Positions 39,954 through 50,363 of a stretch of DNA of 64,000 nucleotides are shown piece by piece. The notes beneath the pieces were generated by a model. That model did no database searches and was not told where the DNA came from. It saw nothing but the letters and a program-made list of their open reading frames with translations. The number at the start of each line of letters is the position of its first letter. Positions within the stretch are counted from its first letter, which is position 1. Made by a program: the position numbers and the translations under genes. This stretch comes from Chryseobacterium angstadtii (GTDB taxonomy: Bacteria > Bacteroidota > Bacteroidia > Flavobacteriales > Weeksellaceae): positions 62,001 through 126,000 of the forward strand of contig NZ_LFND01000008.1 in the NCBI RefSeq assembly GCF_001045465.1, given 5' to 3'.

Positions 39954-40604
39954 TTATTCGTTGATAAATTTTTCAAGAAAACCGATCAGCTGGTTTCCAT
40001 TATGACTCCACCGGATTCCATGGCCTTCTTTTTCTCTGACCTCAAAAACCAATTCGTGTTTGTAATGATAGAAAACGTTCCACCAGGTTCTGTTGTCCAG
40101 AATATAGCTGATTTTTTCCATTACTTTTCTCTGTTTTTGCTCATTATTTCCTTTGATTTCGCCCCAAAACTGATCATCCATTCTTCCAATGTGCTTTTCC
40201 CAGGCTCTCTGTGCAATGGTGATTTCACTGTTAAAAGGTTTCCTGCAGGCATCAAGTAATGTGATTTTTAAAGGCGGAACAGCATTTTCATCCCGGATGC
40301 TGGCAGAAGTAAGCCGCTGCCCCAGAATGTTCAGCCAATGTTCAAACGGAATTTTTTCTAACTGTGATGCTTTAACCTCATCACTATCATAGCTTTGAAA
40401 AATGGTGATAAACAAATTAAAACTTTCTTTTCTGTCCGGCTTTATTTCTTCGTTAAAATATGGCAGTTCCCAATCCTGATCATTATTCTGAAACTTGCGG
40501 ATATGATCTGTCATGGTCTGCAGATGTTCTTCGGCAAGGATGGAATGATATTTTTCTTTCCATGTATTTGAAATATGGATTACTAAAGGCTTGAACGTTT
40601 CCAT
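39954..40604 (-). CDS. Unknown protein
   Basis: 216 residues, soluble. No motif I can name; contains PFEHWLNILGQRLTSASIRD and WWNVFYHYKHELVFEVREKE. It starts 4 bases after the DUF434-like gene, so the two are cotranscribed, and it ends just before promoter site 3. Confidence 0.6.
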   Translation of the reverse strand: METFKPLVIHISNTWKEKYHSILAEEHLQTMTDHIRKFQNNDQDWELPYFNEEIKPDRKESFNLFITIFQSYDSDEVKASQLEKIPFEHWLNILGQRLTSASIRDENAVPPLKITLLDACRKPFNSEITIAQRAWEKHIGRMDDQFWGEIKGNNEQKQRKVMEKISYILDNRTWWNVFYHYKHELVFEVREKEGHGIRWSHNGNQLIGFLEKFINE

Positions 40605-40608
40605 TATA

Positions 40609-41319
40609 CTACATTTTAATCAGATTAGCATCCGGTTTTTCTTCGGTGATGAGATACGCCGTGAGATTGAACCAATTTTTGCAGTGATCTAATATCCAGG
40701 CATCTGAAGACACTGCTATTTCGGAATTTTCTGCTAAAAACTTATCGGGATTGTACTCCAGCCCGGCTTCCCAGTTCAGCGTATTTTCCTGTGCATAATT
40801 CAAAACTATTTCCTTGATTCTTCCGCTATTGGAAACGGGTTTATCAAATATCCAGACCAGTTTCTCTACAGCTGCTTTTCTAAAAAACTCAGCAATCATT
40901 TCTATGGCTTTCTGAGTCTGGTTTACTCTTTTATAGGTTCCGTGAACACCGGAAAGATCGCGAAAACATCCGTCCAGACCTTCAAAAACATACGCTCCGG
41001 AAATCAGACTTTCCATCAGAATCAAAATATTGAACCCATCCAGAAACAGGACTTTTCCTTTCAGGTCTGAAACTTCCAGCTGTTTAAGCTTTCTGTTTTT
41101 CATCTGCTGCTCTGATGCTGAGGCTCCCCGCAACGCCTGAATCTGCCGGGTTTTCAGTTTATACCGGTTGCCGACAAGCTCTGAAGATGCTTTTTCAGGA
41201 TAATCTCTGCTTAATAAATAGAGCATGTCCTGGACACCCATTTTCAGTTTGTCCAGCTGTTTCTGAACACCAAACAAAGTATCGTCTCCGGTATTTTTCC
41301 CTCGGTTTCTGTTATTCAT
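40609..41319 (-). CDS. DUF434-like protein with PIN-like fold
   Basis: 236 residues from ATG 41319; the in-frame TTG at 41325 lies in the promoter. LKGKVLFLDGFNILILMESL, VEKLVWIFDKPVSNSGR and IAVSSDAWILDHC supply the spaced acidic residues of a PIN-type nuclease fold, and the layout fits DUF434 as I remember it. The -7 box ends 3 bases before the ATG, so the mRNA is probably leaderless. RNA cleavage is plausible. Confidence 0.72.
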   Translation of the reverse strand: MNNRNRGKNTGDDTLFGVQKQLDKLKMGVQDMLYLLSRDYPEKASSELVGNRYKLKTRQIQALRGASASEQQMKNRKLKQLEVSDLKGKVLFLDGFNILILMESLISGAYVFEGLDGCFRDLSGVHGTYKRVNQTQKAIEMIAEFFRKAAVEKLVWIFDKPVSNSGRIKEIVLNYAQENTLNWEAGLEYNPDKFLAENSEIAVSSDAWILDHCKNWFNLTAYLITEEKPDANLIKM

Positions 41320-41322
41320 ACC

Positions 41323-41330
41323 CAAAAATA
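41323..41330 (-). promoter_or_regulatory. Promoter -7 element of the DUF434-like gene
   Basis: TATTTTTG on the minus strand, exact TAnnTTTG, 3 bases before ATG 41319. Confidence 0.6.
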
Positions 41331-41468
41331 GTTTTTTAAACGGATATAATTACAGCTATATGGTTTTGCCGTTGTATTATGTACTCTATTTTCAACATTT
41401 AAAACAAAGTGTTATACATTTTACAACAAAAGGGATATTTCGTACAACGTTTTGATTTTCATAAAGGA

Positions 41469-41476
41469 TATGTTTG
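41469..41476 (+). promoter_or_regulatory. Promoter -7 element of the lipoprotein gene
   Basis: TATGTTTG, exact TAnnTTTG, 21 bases before ATG 41498. Confidence 0.55.
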
Positions 41477-41497
41477 CAGTGAATAAAAATATGAGTT

Positions 41498-42349
41498 ATG
41501 AATACATTGAAAAAATTGGTTTATCTGTTGGCAGCGTTCCTTTTATCTGCTGCTTTTACTTCATGTTCCGACAATGATGATACTGTTATGGAACAGATGA
41601 CTCCTTCAGAGCTTCTTTCTTCCACTCCGTGGGAAACTACGGGTGCAAAGGATAAAAACGGGCAGACTGTCAGTCTCAACGATCCTAGCGTCAACGGTTT
41701 TGTAGGTTTTGCTTACTTCAAAGGTGATGGCAATTTTGCAATATACGGACTGAATGATATTCTAAGATCCAGAGGAACATGGTCTGTAGATTCTCAGGGA
41801 AAAACAAGAACCATTACGGCTCTGAATCCTGACGGTACATCCATTTTTACAAGAGTTGTTGATATTCTGGTTCTCAATGCCAATGAATTTACGTACAGAA
41901 TTCACACCAATCCCAGTGATCCGTCTGTTTATTATGATATTATCCATACCAAAACGGCTCACGCAGAGCCTTCCAACGGGCAGCTTACCCTGGCTTCCAC
42001 TCCCTGGGAAACAACAGGAGCCAAAAATAAGGATGGAAATCCGGTAGCTTTAACGGACAGCAGTGTTTCGGGCTATGTAGGCTATTCTTATTTTAAAGCG
42101 AATGGTACTTTCACGATTTATGGACTGAACAATGTCCTGAGATCGCAGGGAACATGGTCTATCTCACCGGACGGAAAGAAAAGAACCCTTACAGGACTGG
42201 ACGCTAACGGAAATGTAACTTTTACAAGAACGGTAGATATTCTTACCCTTAATTCATCAGAATTCACTTACCGGATTACTCCGGATGCAGGAAATCCATC
42301 TGTATTTTACGATATTATTCATACGAAAGTGGGGCATTTAGAGCCTTAA
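41498..42349 (+). CDS. Lipoprotein with two tandem domains
   Basis: 283 residues. Signal peptide with lipobox (LLSAAFTSCSDND, lipidated Cys about 25). The mature part consists of two homologous units of about 125 residues: both start with STPWETTGAK and contain VGFAYFKGDGNFAIYGLND / VGYSYFKANGTFTIYGLNN and end with YYDIIHTK / FYDIIHTK. The unit resembles DUF4822-type or lipocalin-like beta domains. Function unknown. Ends in a strong terminator. Confidence 0.8.
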   Translation: MNTLKKLVYLLAAFLLSAAFTSCSDNDDTVMEQMTPSELLSSTPWETTGAKDKNGQTVSLNDPSVNGFVGFAYFKGDGNFAIYGLNDILRSRGTWSVDSQGKTRTITALNPDGTSIFTRVVDILVLNANEFTYRIHTNPSDPSVYYDIIHTKTAHAEPSNGQLTLASTPWETTGAKNKDGNPVALTDSSVSGYVGYSYFKANGTFTIYGLNNVLRSQGTWSISPDGKKRTLTGLDANGNVTFTRTVDILTLNSSEFTYRITPDAGNPSVFYDIIHTKVGHLEP

Positions 42350-42376
42350 TTTTTTTAATTGAGTTGTTTGAATGGA

Positions 42377-42412
42377 AGTCTCCGGCCCCGTCGGGGCCGG
42401 AGACTCCTTTTA
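42377..42412 (+). terminator. Strong terminator after lipoprotein gene
   Basis: AGTCTCCGGCCCC (42377-42389) pairs with GGGGCCGGAGACT (42393-42405) around a 3-base loop, followed by CCTTTT. Thirteen pairs, GC-rich. Confidence 0.75.
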
Positions 42413-42492
42413 ATTGTAGTAGCAATCATTGAAAACGGAGTTCAACAATATTTATATTTCCGGTTTCTTTTCTTTGTGGTGCAAATTCGTTT

Positions 42493-43539
42493 TTACATCA
42501 ATTCCTGCCACCATTTTTTCCAGGTTACTTCTCCCAGCTGATCCAGATTCACTTTCTCTCCCATGATAGGATGGGTAACCGGAACATTGTTTTCTTCTGC
42601 ATATTTTGAAACCAGTTCCAAAGGCTCGAACCACGGATGCTGTGCTAACTTAAACTTTGAGTTATGAACAGGAATGAAGCTCCGGGCTTTGAGTTCCTGT
42701 ACTTCTTTAATGATCTGTTCGGGCAGGCTGTGGATATAAGGCCATTTTTCGTTGTACTGCCCGCATTCCATTACAGCCAGATCAAAGGGGCCGTATTTTT
42801 CTCCGATTTCCGCAAAATGGTTCCCATAGCCGCTGTCTCCACCTAAAAAGAGTTTCTTTGACGGCGTTTGCAGGACAAATGAAGTCCACAGTGAAATATT
42901 CCTGTTGAGAAGCCTTCCGGAAAAATGTCTTGCAGGGGTCAGTGTAATGGTAAAGCCTTCTGCCAAATCAATGCTTTCCCACCAGTTTTTTTCTATAACC
43001 TGGTCTTCGTTCCAACCCCAGTATTCAAAATGCTGTCCTGTTCCCAATCCGCAGATTACTTTACCTACTTTATTTTTCAGAGCCTGAACGGTTGTAAAGT
43101 CTAAATGATCCCAATGATCATGGGAAATCAGAAGGAAATCAATCTCAGGCATATCTTCCGGTTTGTAATGGTCTGATCCGGCAAAAGCTTTTATGGAACC
43201 CGGCATCGGGGAGGCATTTCCACTAAAAACCGGATCAATAAGAAACTTTTTGCCATCTATCTGGATAAAATAGGAGCTGTGCCCAAACCATACAAGAACA
43301 TTTTCTTCAGGGTTCAGGTTTTTAAGATCGGTTATCACAAACGGCAGGGGTGACTTTGGGGTGACATTTTCTATTTTACAAAGTGTCGTCAGCAGTAATT
43401 TGGTCATGCTTTCCCCTTCCAGTAACGCTGGTGTTGGAAGTATATTCTGAAATTTCCCATCGGCATAATTAGGCAGTGTGCTGAAATATTTTTTTCGTTT
43501 TTCATTGGGAAACTGCCCCATTTGTTTTTTTAAATTCAT
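42493..43539 (-). CDS. Metallo-beta-lactamase-fold hydrolase, UlaG/NAPE-PLD-like
   Basis: 348 residues. GHSSYFIQIDGKKFLIDPVF, then the zinc motif LISHDHWDHLDF (HxHxDH), ARHFSGR, GDSGYGNH and FIPVHNSKF. These are the ordered motifs of NAPE-PLD/UlaG-type proteins. Single-gene unit on the minus strand. Substrate unknown; lipid or phosphoester hydrolysis possible. Confidence 0.85.
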   Translation of the reverse strand: MNLKKQMGQFPNEKRKKYFSTLPNYADGKFQNILPTPALLEGESMTKLLLTTLCKIENVTPKSPLPFVITDLKNLNPEENVLVWFGHSSYFIQIDGKKFLIDPVFSGNASPMPGSIKAFAGSDHYKPEDMPEIDFLLISHDHWDHLDFTTVQALKNKVGKVICGLGTGQHFEYWGWNEDQVIEKNWWESIDLAEGFTITLTPARHFSGRLLNRNISLWTSFVLQTPSKKLFLGGDSGYGNHFAEIGEKYGPFDLAVMECGQYNEKWPYIHSLPEQIIKEVQELKARSFIPVHNSKFKLAQHPWFEPLELVSKYAEENNVPVTHPIMGEKVNLDQLGEVTWKKWWQELM

Positions 43540-43814
43540 TCTGTTGTTTTTTTGCTATGCTTATCATCCGTGCATGATAAAGGCAGAAAATAAATATAAG
43601 AATAAGATTGCTTATCCAAATCAATCAACGAATAAAGGTTATGTTTTACTTTATTTATCGGGAATAAAATAATTTTTTAAACATAAGGGCTGCCCGTTTT
43701 GATGATTTATGATTTCAGTTTTTCATATTCTGTTTGTTAATTTTATATTTATTTTTCAAATTAATGTAACAAACTTTAAAAGATAATTGTCTTATTGGTG
43801 AAATATCACTTTGA

Positions 43815-45953
43815 ATGAGAATAATTATATCTTCAGCCGCACTATTAATAGGCACTTTAGTTTTTGCCCAGGCTAAGAATGACACTATAAAGCAAAAAGA
43901 AAATCAGATTGAAGGAGTTACTTTAACTGCCAGAAAACCTACTGTAGAATCTAAAGTAGACAGAACGGTATTTAATGTTTCCAACAGCTCTATTCTTGCA
44001 GGAAATACGACTTGGGATGTCCTTAGAATGACGCCTTTGGTAAGTATTGATAATAATGATGCCATAAAAGCAGAAGGTGAATCGGTAACGGTTTACATCA
44101 ATGACAGAAAATCTGTTTTTACCGGAAAAGAATTAAAAGAATATCTGAAAACAATTCCGGCGGATAATCTGATGAAAATTGAAGTCATTACCAGCCCGTC
44201 ATCCCGTTATGAAACAGCAGGATCTGTGATCAACATTGTTCTGAAAAAAAGGGACGATGAAGGAATAAAGGGAAGCGCAACCTTCAATAACAGACAGAAT
44301 ACGAAAAATTCACAGTATACCAATCTAAACCTTAATTATCATAAGAAAAACTTTACACAAACCCTGACAGGAAGTTACAGCGACAATACTTTTTTCCAAA
44401 CCAATACCAGTGTAAACAGCTTGTATAAAGATAATGATGTGACCCAAATCACAAATCAAACTCTGGGTAAAGGCAAAAGCCCTTCCGTATCTTCCTCTTC
44501 GGAATATGAACTGAATGATAAAAATACGATAGGACTCGTCCTGGAATATTATCAGAGCAAAAATTCGTCCGAATCTGATGCCGATCTCAGCAGAACCAAA
44601 AACGGGAACCCATTCGAGGCCTATCATCAGGATCAGGATGCAAACGGACTTTTCCGTACGCTGGGAACCAATGCTTTTTACAAATATTACGATAAGGAGA
44701 AAAACAGAATTCTGGATATCAACCTGGGTTCGAATTACAATTCCCAGAACAACCAAAATACATTTTTAAAAACCTACATTCCTTCCAATACGGTCAATCA
44801 GCTTGGCATTGATTCCCATGAACAGACCAGAAACTATTATGTAAAAGTAGACTACACACAGCCTTTGGGTAAAGGAAGCTTTGAAGTAGGGGGAAAAATG
44901 GATTTCAACAACAATGTGATTCCTAATACGCTTACCGGAAATAATGCTGATAATCTGCGTCCCCATGATGTTTTTCACTACGAAGACAATATCAATTCCC
45001 TGTATGCCAATTACAGCAAAACGTTCTTCGGAAAGCTGGAAACCAGAATCGGTCTGAGATATGAACATATTGATTATAAAATGAGACAGGATGTAGCCGG
45101 AACGGAAAGAAAGGATTCCTATGGTACACTGCTTCCCAATCTATTGCTTAAATATTCTTTCTCGGATAAATATGATCTGAGTTTAACATATAACCGTAAT
45201 CTTTGGCGTCCCTGGTATGCGGAATTCAATCCTTTTCTGATTCCTACCAACGACGGAACATTCTCCCGCGGAAATATGGATCTGGAGCCCAACCCAAGCC
45301 ACAGACTTTATATGAAATTAGGAATTCTTAAAAAGTATTTCATTTCTGCAAGGTATATGTACACGGACAGGGATTACTGGACTTCTTTTGCAGAAGAAGA
45401 CGGCAGAACGGTTACCCTGCCTGCCAACCTGAACGGAAAAGTACAGAAGTATTATATTTTCGCCAATACCAATCAGACTTTCCTGAAAAACAAACTGAGT
45501 GTGAATGTAGGAGCAGGATGGTATTATATTGACAACCATGATTTTAATGCGGTAAACAATCTGAAAAGTAGAGATTACATCAGTTATATGGGGGCATCTG
45601 CCAATCTATCCTACACGAATCTTTTTAACAAGAATATTAACCTGAGTGCATGGGTAGAGCTTTCTAACCAAAACAACGGAAACTCTCTTGCCAATAAAAC
45701 GAATATCTTCCACAATATTTCTGCTACCAAAATATTCCCTAAAACGCAGATGGAAGTGAGCCTTCAGCTGATGAATATTTTCAACAGACCGATCTTCGAC
45801 AACACGACGTACAGCCAGGACGGTACCTTCAGATCTGCTCTTAGATCCGACTGGTATGGATTCTCTCTTTCGTTCGTCAAACGTTTCGGAAATCAGAAGG
45901 TAAAAGGAAATACCAAAACGGATGTTGAAAAAAACAGCGGCGGCGGAAAATAA
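43815..45953 (+). CDS. TonB-dependent-receptor-like outer-membrane beta-barrel
   Basis: 712 residues with signal peptide (MRIIISSAALLIGTLVFAQA). A plug domain follows (GVTLTARKPTVESKVDRTVF ... IEVITSPSSRYETAGSVINI). The remainder is a large barrel with alternating strands, ending in SFVKRFGNQK. It lacks the N-terminal carboxypeptidase-like domain common in SusC proteins and has no SusD partner, so it belongs to the smaller outer-membrane-receptor group. Ligand unknown. Confidence 0.85.
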   Translation: MRIIISSAALLIGTLVFAQAKNDTIKQKENQIEGVTLTARKPTVESKVDRTVFNVSNSSILAGNTTWDVLRMTPLVSIDNNDAIKAEGESVTVYINDRKSVFTGKELKEYLKTIPADNLMKIEVITSPSSRYETAGSVINIVLKKRDDEGIKGSATFNNRQNTKNSQYTNLNLNYHKKNFTQTLTGSYSDNTFFQTNTSVNSLYKDNDVTQITNQTLGKGKSPSVSSSSEYELNDKNTIGLVLEYYQSKNSSESDADLSRTKNGNPFEAYHQDQDANGLFRTLGTNAFYKYYDKEKNRILDINLGSNYNSQNNQNTFLKTYIPSNTVNQLGIDSHEQTRNYYVKVDYTQPLGKGSFEVGGKMDFNNNVIPNTLTGNNADNLRPHDVFHYEDNINSLYANYSKTFFGKLETRIGLRYEHIDYKMRQDVAGTERKDSYGTLLPNLLLKYSFSDKYDLSLTYNRNLWRPWYAEFNPFLIPTNDGTFSRGNMDLEPNPSHRLYMKLGILKKYFISARYMYTDRDYWTSFAEEDGRTVTLPANLNGKVQKYYIFANTNQTFLKNKLSVNVGAGWYYIDNHDFNAVNNLKSRDYISYMGASANLSYTNLFNKNINLSAWVELSNQNNGNSLANKTNIFHNISATKIFPKTQMEVSLQLMNIFNRPIFDNTTYSQDGTFRSALRSDWYGFSLSFVKRFGNQKVKGNTKTDVEKNSGGGK

Positions 45954-46017
45954 CAAAAAACTTTCAGCCTGATTATTCATCAAACATCCCGGAATCATCA
46001 GGTAAAAATAATAAACA

Positions 46018-46055
46018 AAAGCAGCAGAGATCTTATGGTTTCTGCTGTTTTTATT
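46018..46055 (+). terminator. Terminator after the receptor gene
   Basis: AGCAGCAGA faces TCTGCTGTTTTTATTTT across a 12-base loop. Confidence 0.65.
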
Positions 46056-46199
46056 TTAGGGCGTGAGTTAAAATAGTCTTCACAATTCCCGTACAAAATC
46101 CTGTTCTCAATCTCTTGGACCACAATTTTTTGATGAATCTGGATGAGAGTAAAAAAACCGGAAGTGGCTAGCTTTACATCAAATTAAAAAGCTTTACAG

Positions 46200-47693
46200 A
46201 TGGAAAAAAACAATCTCACCAACAGAACAGGTGCTCCAATCTCAGATAATCAAAATATTTTAACAGCTGGCAGCCGCGGACCGGCATTGCTGCAGGATGT
46301 ATGGTTCTTAGAAAAAATGGCTCATTTTGACCGCGAAGTTATTCCGGAGCGTAGAATGCACGCCAAAGGTTCAGGAGCTTACGGCATTTTTAAAGTGACC
46401 CACGATATTACAAAATACACAAAAGCCCATTTATTTTCAGAAATAGGAAAAGAAACTCCGCTGTTTATCCGTTTTTCAACGGTAGCCGGTGAAAGAGGGG
46501 CTGCAGATGCAGAAAGGGATATCAGAGGATTTGCTTTAAAGTTTTATACGGAAGAAGGAAACTGGGACCTTGTAGGAAACAATACTCCTGTTTTTTTCCT
46601 GCGTGATCCTTTAAAGTTCCCTGATTTGAACCATGCCGTAAAAAGAGATCCCCGCACCAATATGAGAAGTGCCGATAATAACTGGGATTTCTGGACCCTT
46701 CTCCCGGAATCTCTTCATCAGGTAACCATTACGATGAGCGACCGCGGATTGCCTAAATCTTACCGTCATATGGATGGATTCGGAAGCCATACGTATAGTT
46801 TTATCAGTCATGAACAAAAACGTTACTGGGTAAAATTCCATTTCAAAACGCAACAGGGAATAGAAAATCTTACCAATGAGGAAGCTAAAATGATCGTTGC
46901 TGAAGATCGGGAAAGCCATCAGAGAGACTTATACGAAAATATAGAAAACGGTAATTTCCCTACATGGAAAATGTATATTCAGGTGATGGAGGAAGCAGAT
47001 GCGAATACGTATCACATCAACCCTTTTGATTTAACGAAAGTATGGCCCCATGGCGATTATCCCATGATCCCTGTAGGAGAATTCACTCTTAACCGAAACC
47101 CTTCCAACTATTTTGCTGAGGTGGAGCAGGCTGCGTTCAATCCAGCTACTATTGTTCCGGGAGTAGGATTTTCTCCGGATAAGATGCTTCAGGGACGTCT
47201 GTTTTCCTATGGTGATACTCAACGTTACCGTTTAGGGGTGAATCATCATCAGATTCCTGTCAATGCTCCCAAATGCCCTTACATGGCTTATCATCGTGAC
47301 GGGGCTATGCGAACGGATGGAAACTATGGCAGCCAGATCGCTTATGAGCCCAACAGTTTCAGCCAATGGCAGGAGCAGCCGGCTTATCAGGAACCGCCTT
47401 TGGCCCTTTCCGGAAGTGCAGATCATTGGGATCACCGTGTAGATGATGATTATTTTTCCCAGCCCGGAAATCTTTTCAGACTGATGTCTGATACGCAGAA
47501 GCAGGCCTTGTTTAATAATACGGCTGATGCTGTAGGAGGTGCACAGGAATTTATCCAGATCCGACATGTAAGAAACTGTTATAAAGCAGATCCTCATTAC
47601 GGAAAAGGAGTGGCAAAAGCGCTTGGATTATCCTGGGACACCGTCTGCAATTTCGAAGGCTACGACATGAAAAGAATGACGGATATGAATTAG
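46200..47693 (+). CDS. katA: Monofunctional haem catalase
   Basis: 497 residues, small-subunit (clade 3) size. RRMHAKGSGAYG carries the catalytic His, RDPLKFPDLNHAVKRDP the distal Asn region, and GRLFSYGDTQRYRLG the proximal haem-ligand Tyr. It breaks hydrogen peroxide to water and oxygen in the cytoplasm. No signal peptide. Single gene; control is not readable from the sequence. Confidence 0.95.
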   Translation: MEKNNLTNRTGAPISDNQNILTAGSRGPALLQDVWFLEKMAHFDREVIPERRMHAKGSGAYGIFKVTHDITKYTKAHLFSEIGKETPLFIRFSTVAGERGAADAERDIRGFALKFYTEEGNWDLVGNNTPVFFLRDPLKFPDLNHAVKRDPRTNMRSADNNWDFWTLLPESLHQVTITMSDRGLPKSYRHMDGFGSHTYSFISHEQKRYWVKFHFKTQQGIENLTNEEAKMIVAEDRESHQRDLYENIENGNFPTWKMYIQVMEEADANTYHINPFDLTKVWPHGDYPMIPVGEFTLNRNPSNYFAEVEQAAFNPATIVPGVGFSPDKMLQGRLFSYGDTQRYRLGVNHHQIPVNAPKCPYMAYHRDGAMRTDGNYGSQIAYEPNSFSQWQEQPAYQEPPLALSGSADHWDHRVDDDYFSQPGNLFRLMSDTQKQALFNNTADAVGGAQEFIQIRHVRNCYKADPHYGKGVAKALGLSWDTVCNFEGYDMKRMTDMN

Positions 47694-47961
47694 GTTAAAA
47701 GCCTGATTTCTTATCCAACAGAATACCGGATGGTTGCCTGAACCATCAGAAAGTTTATCATATCAGGGTATAATAAAACAGCAGTATTAAACAGTAGGAA
47801 TTCTATTTGTTTTTAAAGATTTGATTATTCCTCACGGCAGAGAAAGATCACCCGTTGACGGCCTGCCTATATTTTTTTGCCAATAATCTGCTACAAATTA
47901 TACCCTTAATGATATTCAAATGACCCTTCATATCATTCACGACAACAATTGATATTTTAAA

Positions 47962-50229
47962 ATGGAGATACAAAAATTTAGTTATGACAATACTATAGTG
48001 CGTGCTTTTCTGTACGCTACCATTGTTTTTGGTATTGCAGGATTTATATTGGGGCTTACCACCGCCCTGATGCTTTTTTACCCTGAACTTCCTGAGTTTC
48101 TGTTTGGTACAGATGATATGACGATTCAGAGTCTGAGAAACGGAAATATCCAGGGACTTGTCAACTCACAAGGAATACTGGGTTTTGGCAGAATCAGAAT
48201 GATGCACACCAATACGGTGATTTTTGCTTTTGTATGTAACTCTTTTTTCTGTGCTACTTATTACAGTCTCCCAAGATTATTAAAGGCTTCAATGTACAAT
48301 GCTACTCTATCATGGATTCATTTCTGGTCCTGGCAGATTATGATTGTGGCAAGCTGGATCACCTTTGCTATGGGATTCAACAGCTCTAAAGAATATGCCG
48401 AGCATGAGTGGCCTTTGGATATCCTGCTTACTTTTTCATGGATTGTTTTCGGGATCAATATGTTCGGGACCATTGCCAAAAGAAGGGTGAGGCATCTCTA
48501 TGTGGCGATTTGGTTTTATATTGCCACCTGGATTGGAGTGGCTCTTCTTTATATTGTTAATAACCTGGAAGTTCCGCTTGATTTCTGGAAGTCTTATTCG
48601 CTGTATTCCGGTGTGAAAGATGCTTTGATTCAATGGTGGTACGGACATAATGCCGTTGCATTTATCCTGACAACGCCTATTTTGGGGATGATGTATTATT
48701 TTCTTCCTAAAGCAGCCAACAGACCGGTATTCTCATACAAACTCTCCATTATCCATTTCTGGTCGCTTATTTTCGTGTATCTCTGGGCGGGACCTCACCA
48801 TTTACATTATACTGCTATTCCGGGATGGACGCAGGCATTGGCCACCGGTTTTTCAATTATGCTGATTGCCCCATCATGGGGAGGTATGCTCAACGGATTG
48901 TTAACATTAAGAGGTGCATGGGAAAAGGTGAGAGACAATCCTGTTCTTAAATTCTTTGTGGTGGCTGTTACCTGTTATGGGATGGCCACTTTTGAAGGGC
49001 CGCTTTTGGCAACTAAAACTTTAAATAAAATAGGTCATTATACCGATTGGGTTATAGGACACGTACATTTAGGTGCTTTGGGCTGGAATGGTTTTATGGC
49101 TTTCGGTATCGTGTATTATCTCGTTCCGATTATGTGGAGAACAAATTTATGGTCTGTAAAACTGGCCAACTGGCATTTCTGGTTGGGTACAATGGGTGTT
49201 CTTTTCTATGTGGTTCCTATGTATATTTCAGGATTTACGCAGGGACTGATGTGGAAACAGTTTAATCCTGACGGCACTTTAATGTATAAAAACTGGCTTG
49301 ATACGGTAACCGCTGTCATTCCTTATTATAAAATGAGGTTCCTGGGAGGAGCTTTCTATCTTAGCGGAGGCTTGCTGATGGTGGTGAATATTTTTAAAAC
49401 GATAAGACAAGGTTCTTTCCAAAATGAGGTTTCTGCGGAAGCGCCTGCACTGGCCAGAATAAATGGCAGAAAAGCAGGAGAAGGTATTCATTTATGGATT
49501 GAAAGAAAACCGGTCATCCTTTCGATAGGGGCGTTTTTCACCTTATCAATCGGAGGCGCGGCAGAGATCATTCCTACTATGACGATTAAGAAAAACGTTC
49601 CTACCATTTCAGCGGTAAAACCTTATTCTCCGCTGGAACTCGAGGGTCGTGATCTGTATATCCGTGAAGGCTGTAATGCCTGCCATTCGCAGATGATACG
49701 CCCGTTCAGAGATGAAATTGTGAGGTTTGAAGGTAAAAACGGACAGTATTCCAAAGCCGGAGAGTTTGTGTATGATCATCCTTTCCTCTGGGGTTCCAAA
49801 AGAACAGGCCCGGATCTGCACAGAGAAGGATCCCGAAATCCGGATTCATGGCACCTCAAACATATGTATAATCCAAGATCTACTTCGCCCGGCTCTATTA
49901 TGCCGCGTTTTCCGTGGCTGATCAGTAATACGCTAGACCGTTCTCAGATGATCAGTAAAATGACGCTGATGAAAAAGTCCTTTGATGTTCCTTACAATAA
50001 AGCTCAGATAGACTCCGCCAACACCTGGGCAGATGGCCAGGCATCCGGAATTGTAAAAAGAATTTATGCCGAAGCATCCGATATTAAGGAACAGCTGGAA
50101 AAAGAGAAGGCGGCTAAAGGAAGTCAGTTTGTTCCCCTTGAAAAAAGGGAGATTGTCGCGATGATCGCCTATTTACAGAGATTGGGAACCGATATTAAAA
50201 CTACAGATGTGAAAACTGCCGGAAACTGA
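47962..50229 (+). CDS. ccoNO: cbb3-type cytochrome c oxidase, fused CcoN-CcoO
   Basis: 755 residues. The first about 490 form the multi-pass haem-copper subunit (FWSWQIMIVASWITFAMGF, WYGHNAVAFILTTPILGMMY with metal-ligand His, GPHHLHYTAIP, VIGHVHLGALGW). The C-terminal part is a CcoO domain with one transmembrane helix and a c-type haem site CNACHSQMIRPF. It reduces oxygen at low tension in the inner membrane. The N-O fusion is usual in Bacteroidota. No ccoP, ccoS or ccoG is next to it, so it may be a second copy. Confidence 0.93.
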   Translation: MEIQKFSYDNTIVRAFLYATIVFGIAGFILGLTTALMLFYPELPEFLFGTDDMTIQSLRNGNIQGLVNSQGILGFGRIRMMHTNTVIFAFVCNSFFCATYYSLPRLLKASMYNATLSWIHFWSWQIMIVASWITFAMGFNSSKEYAEHEWPLDILLTFSWIVFGINMFGTIAKRRVRHLYVAIWFYIATWIGVALLYIVNNLEVPLDFWKSYSLYSGVKDALIQWWYGHNAVAFILTTPILGMMYYFLPKAANRPVFSYKLSIIHFWSLIFVYLWAGPHHLHYTAIPGWTQALATGFSIMLIAPSWGGMLNGLLTLRGAWEKVRDNPVLKFFVVAVTCYGMATFEGPLLATKTLNKIGHYTDWVIGHVHLGALGWNGFMAFGIVYYLVPIMWRTNLWSVKLANWHFWLGTMGVLFYVVPMYISGFTQGLMWKQFNPDGTLMYKNWLDTVTAVIPYYKMRFLGGAFYLSGGLLMVVNIFKTIRQGSFQNEVSAEAPALARINGRKAGEGIHLWIERKPVILSIGAFFTLSIGGAAEIIPTMTIKKNVPTISAVKPYSPLELEGRDLYIREGCNACHSQMIRPFRDEIVRFEGKNGQYSKAGEFVYDHPFLWGSKRTGPDLHREGSRNPDSWHLKHMYNPRSTSPGSIMPRFPWLISNTLDRSQMISKMTLMKKSFDVPYNKAQIDSANTWADGQASGIVKRIYAEASDIKEQLEKEKAAKGSQFVPLEKREIVAMIAYLQRLGTDIKTTDVKTAGN

Positions 50230-50363
50230 TCAGGAAGTTACAATCCTTAGAAACAAATGAATTGCATATACCATCAACATCATTATTTTTGTAAGACTTG
50301 TAAAATAATATCACATAGATTAGAATTATTCATATATTAGTTCCTCATTATAAACTAAAACAT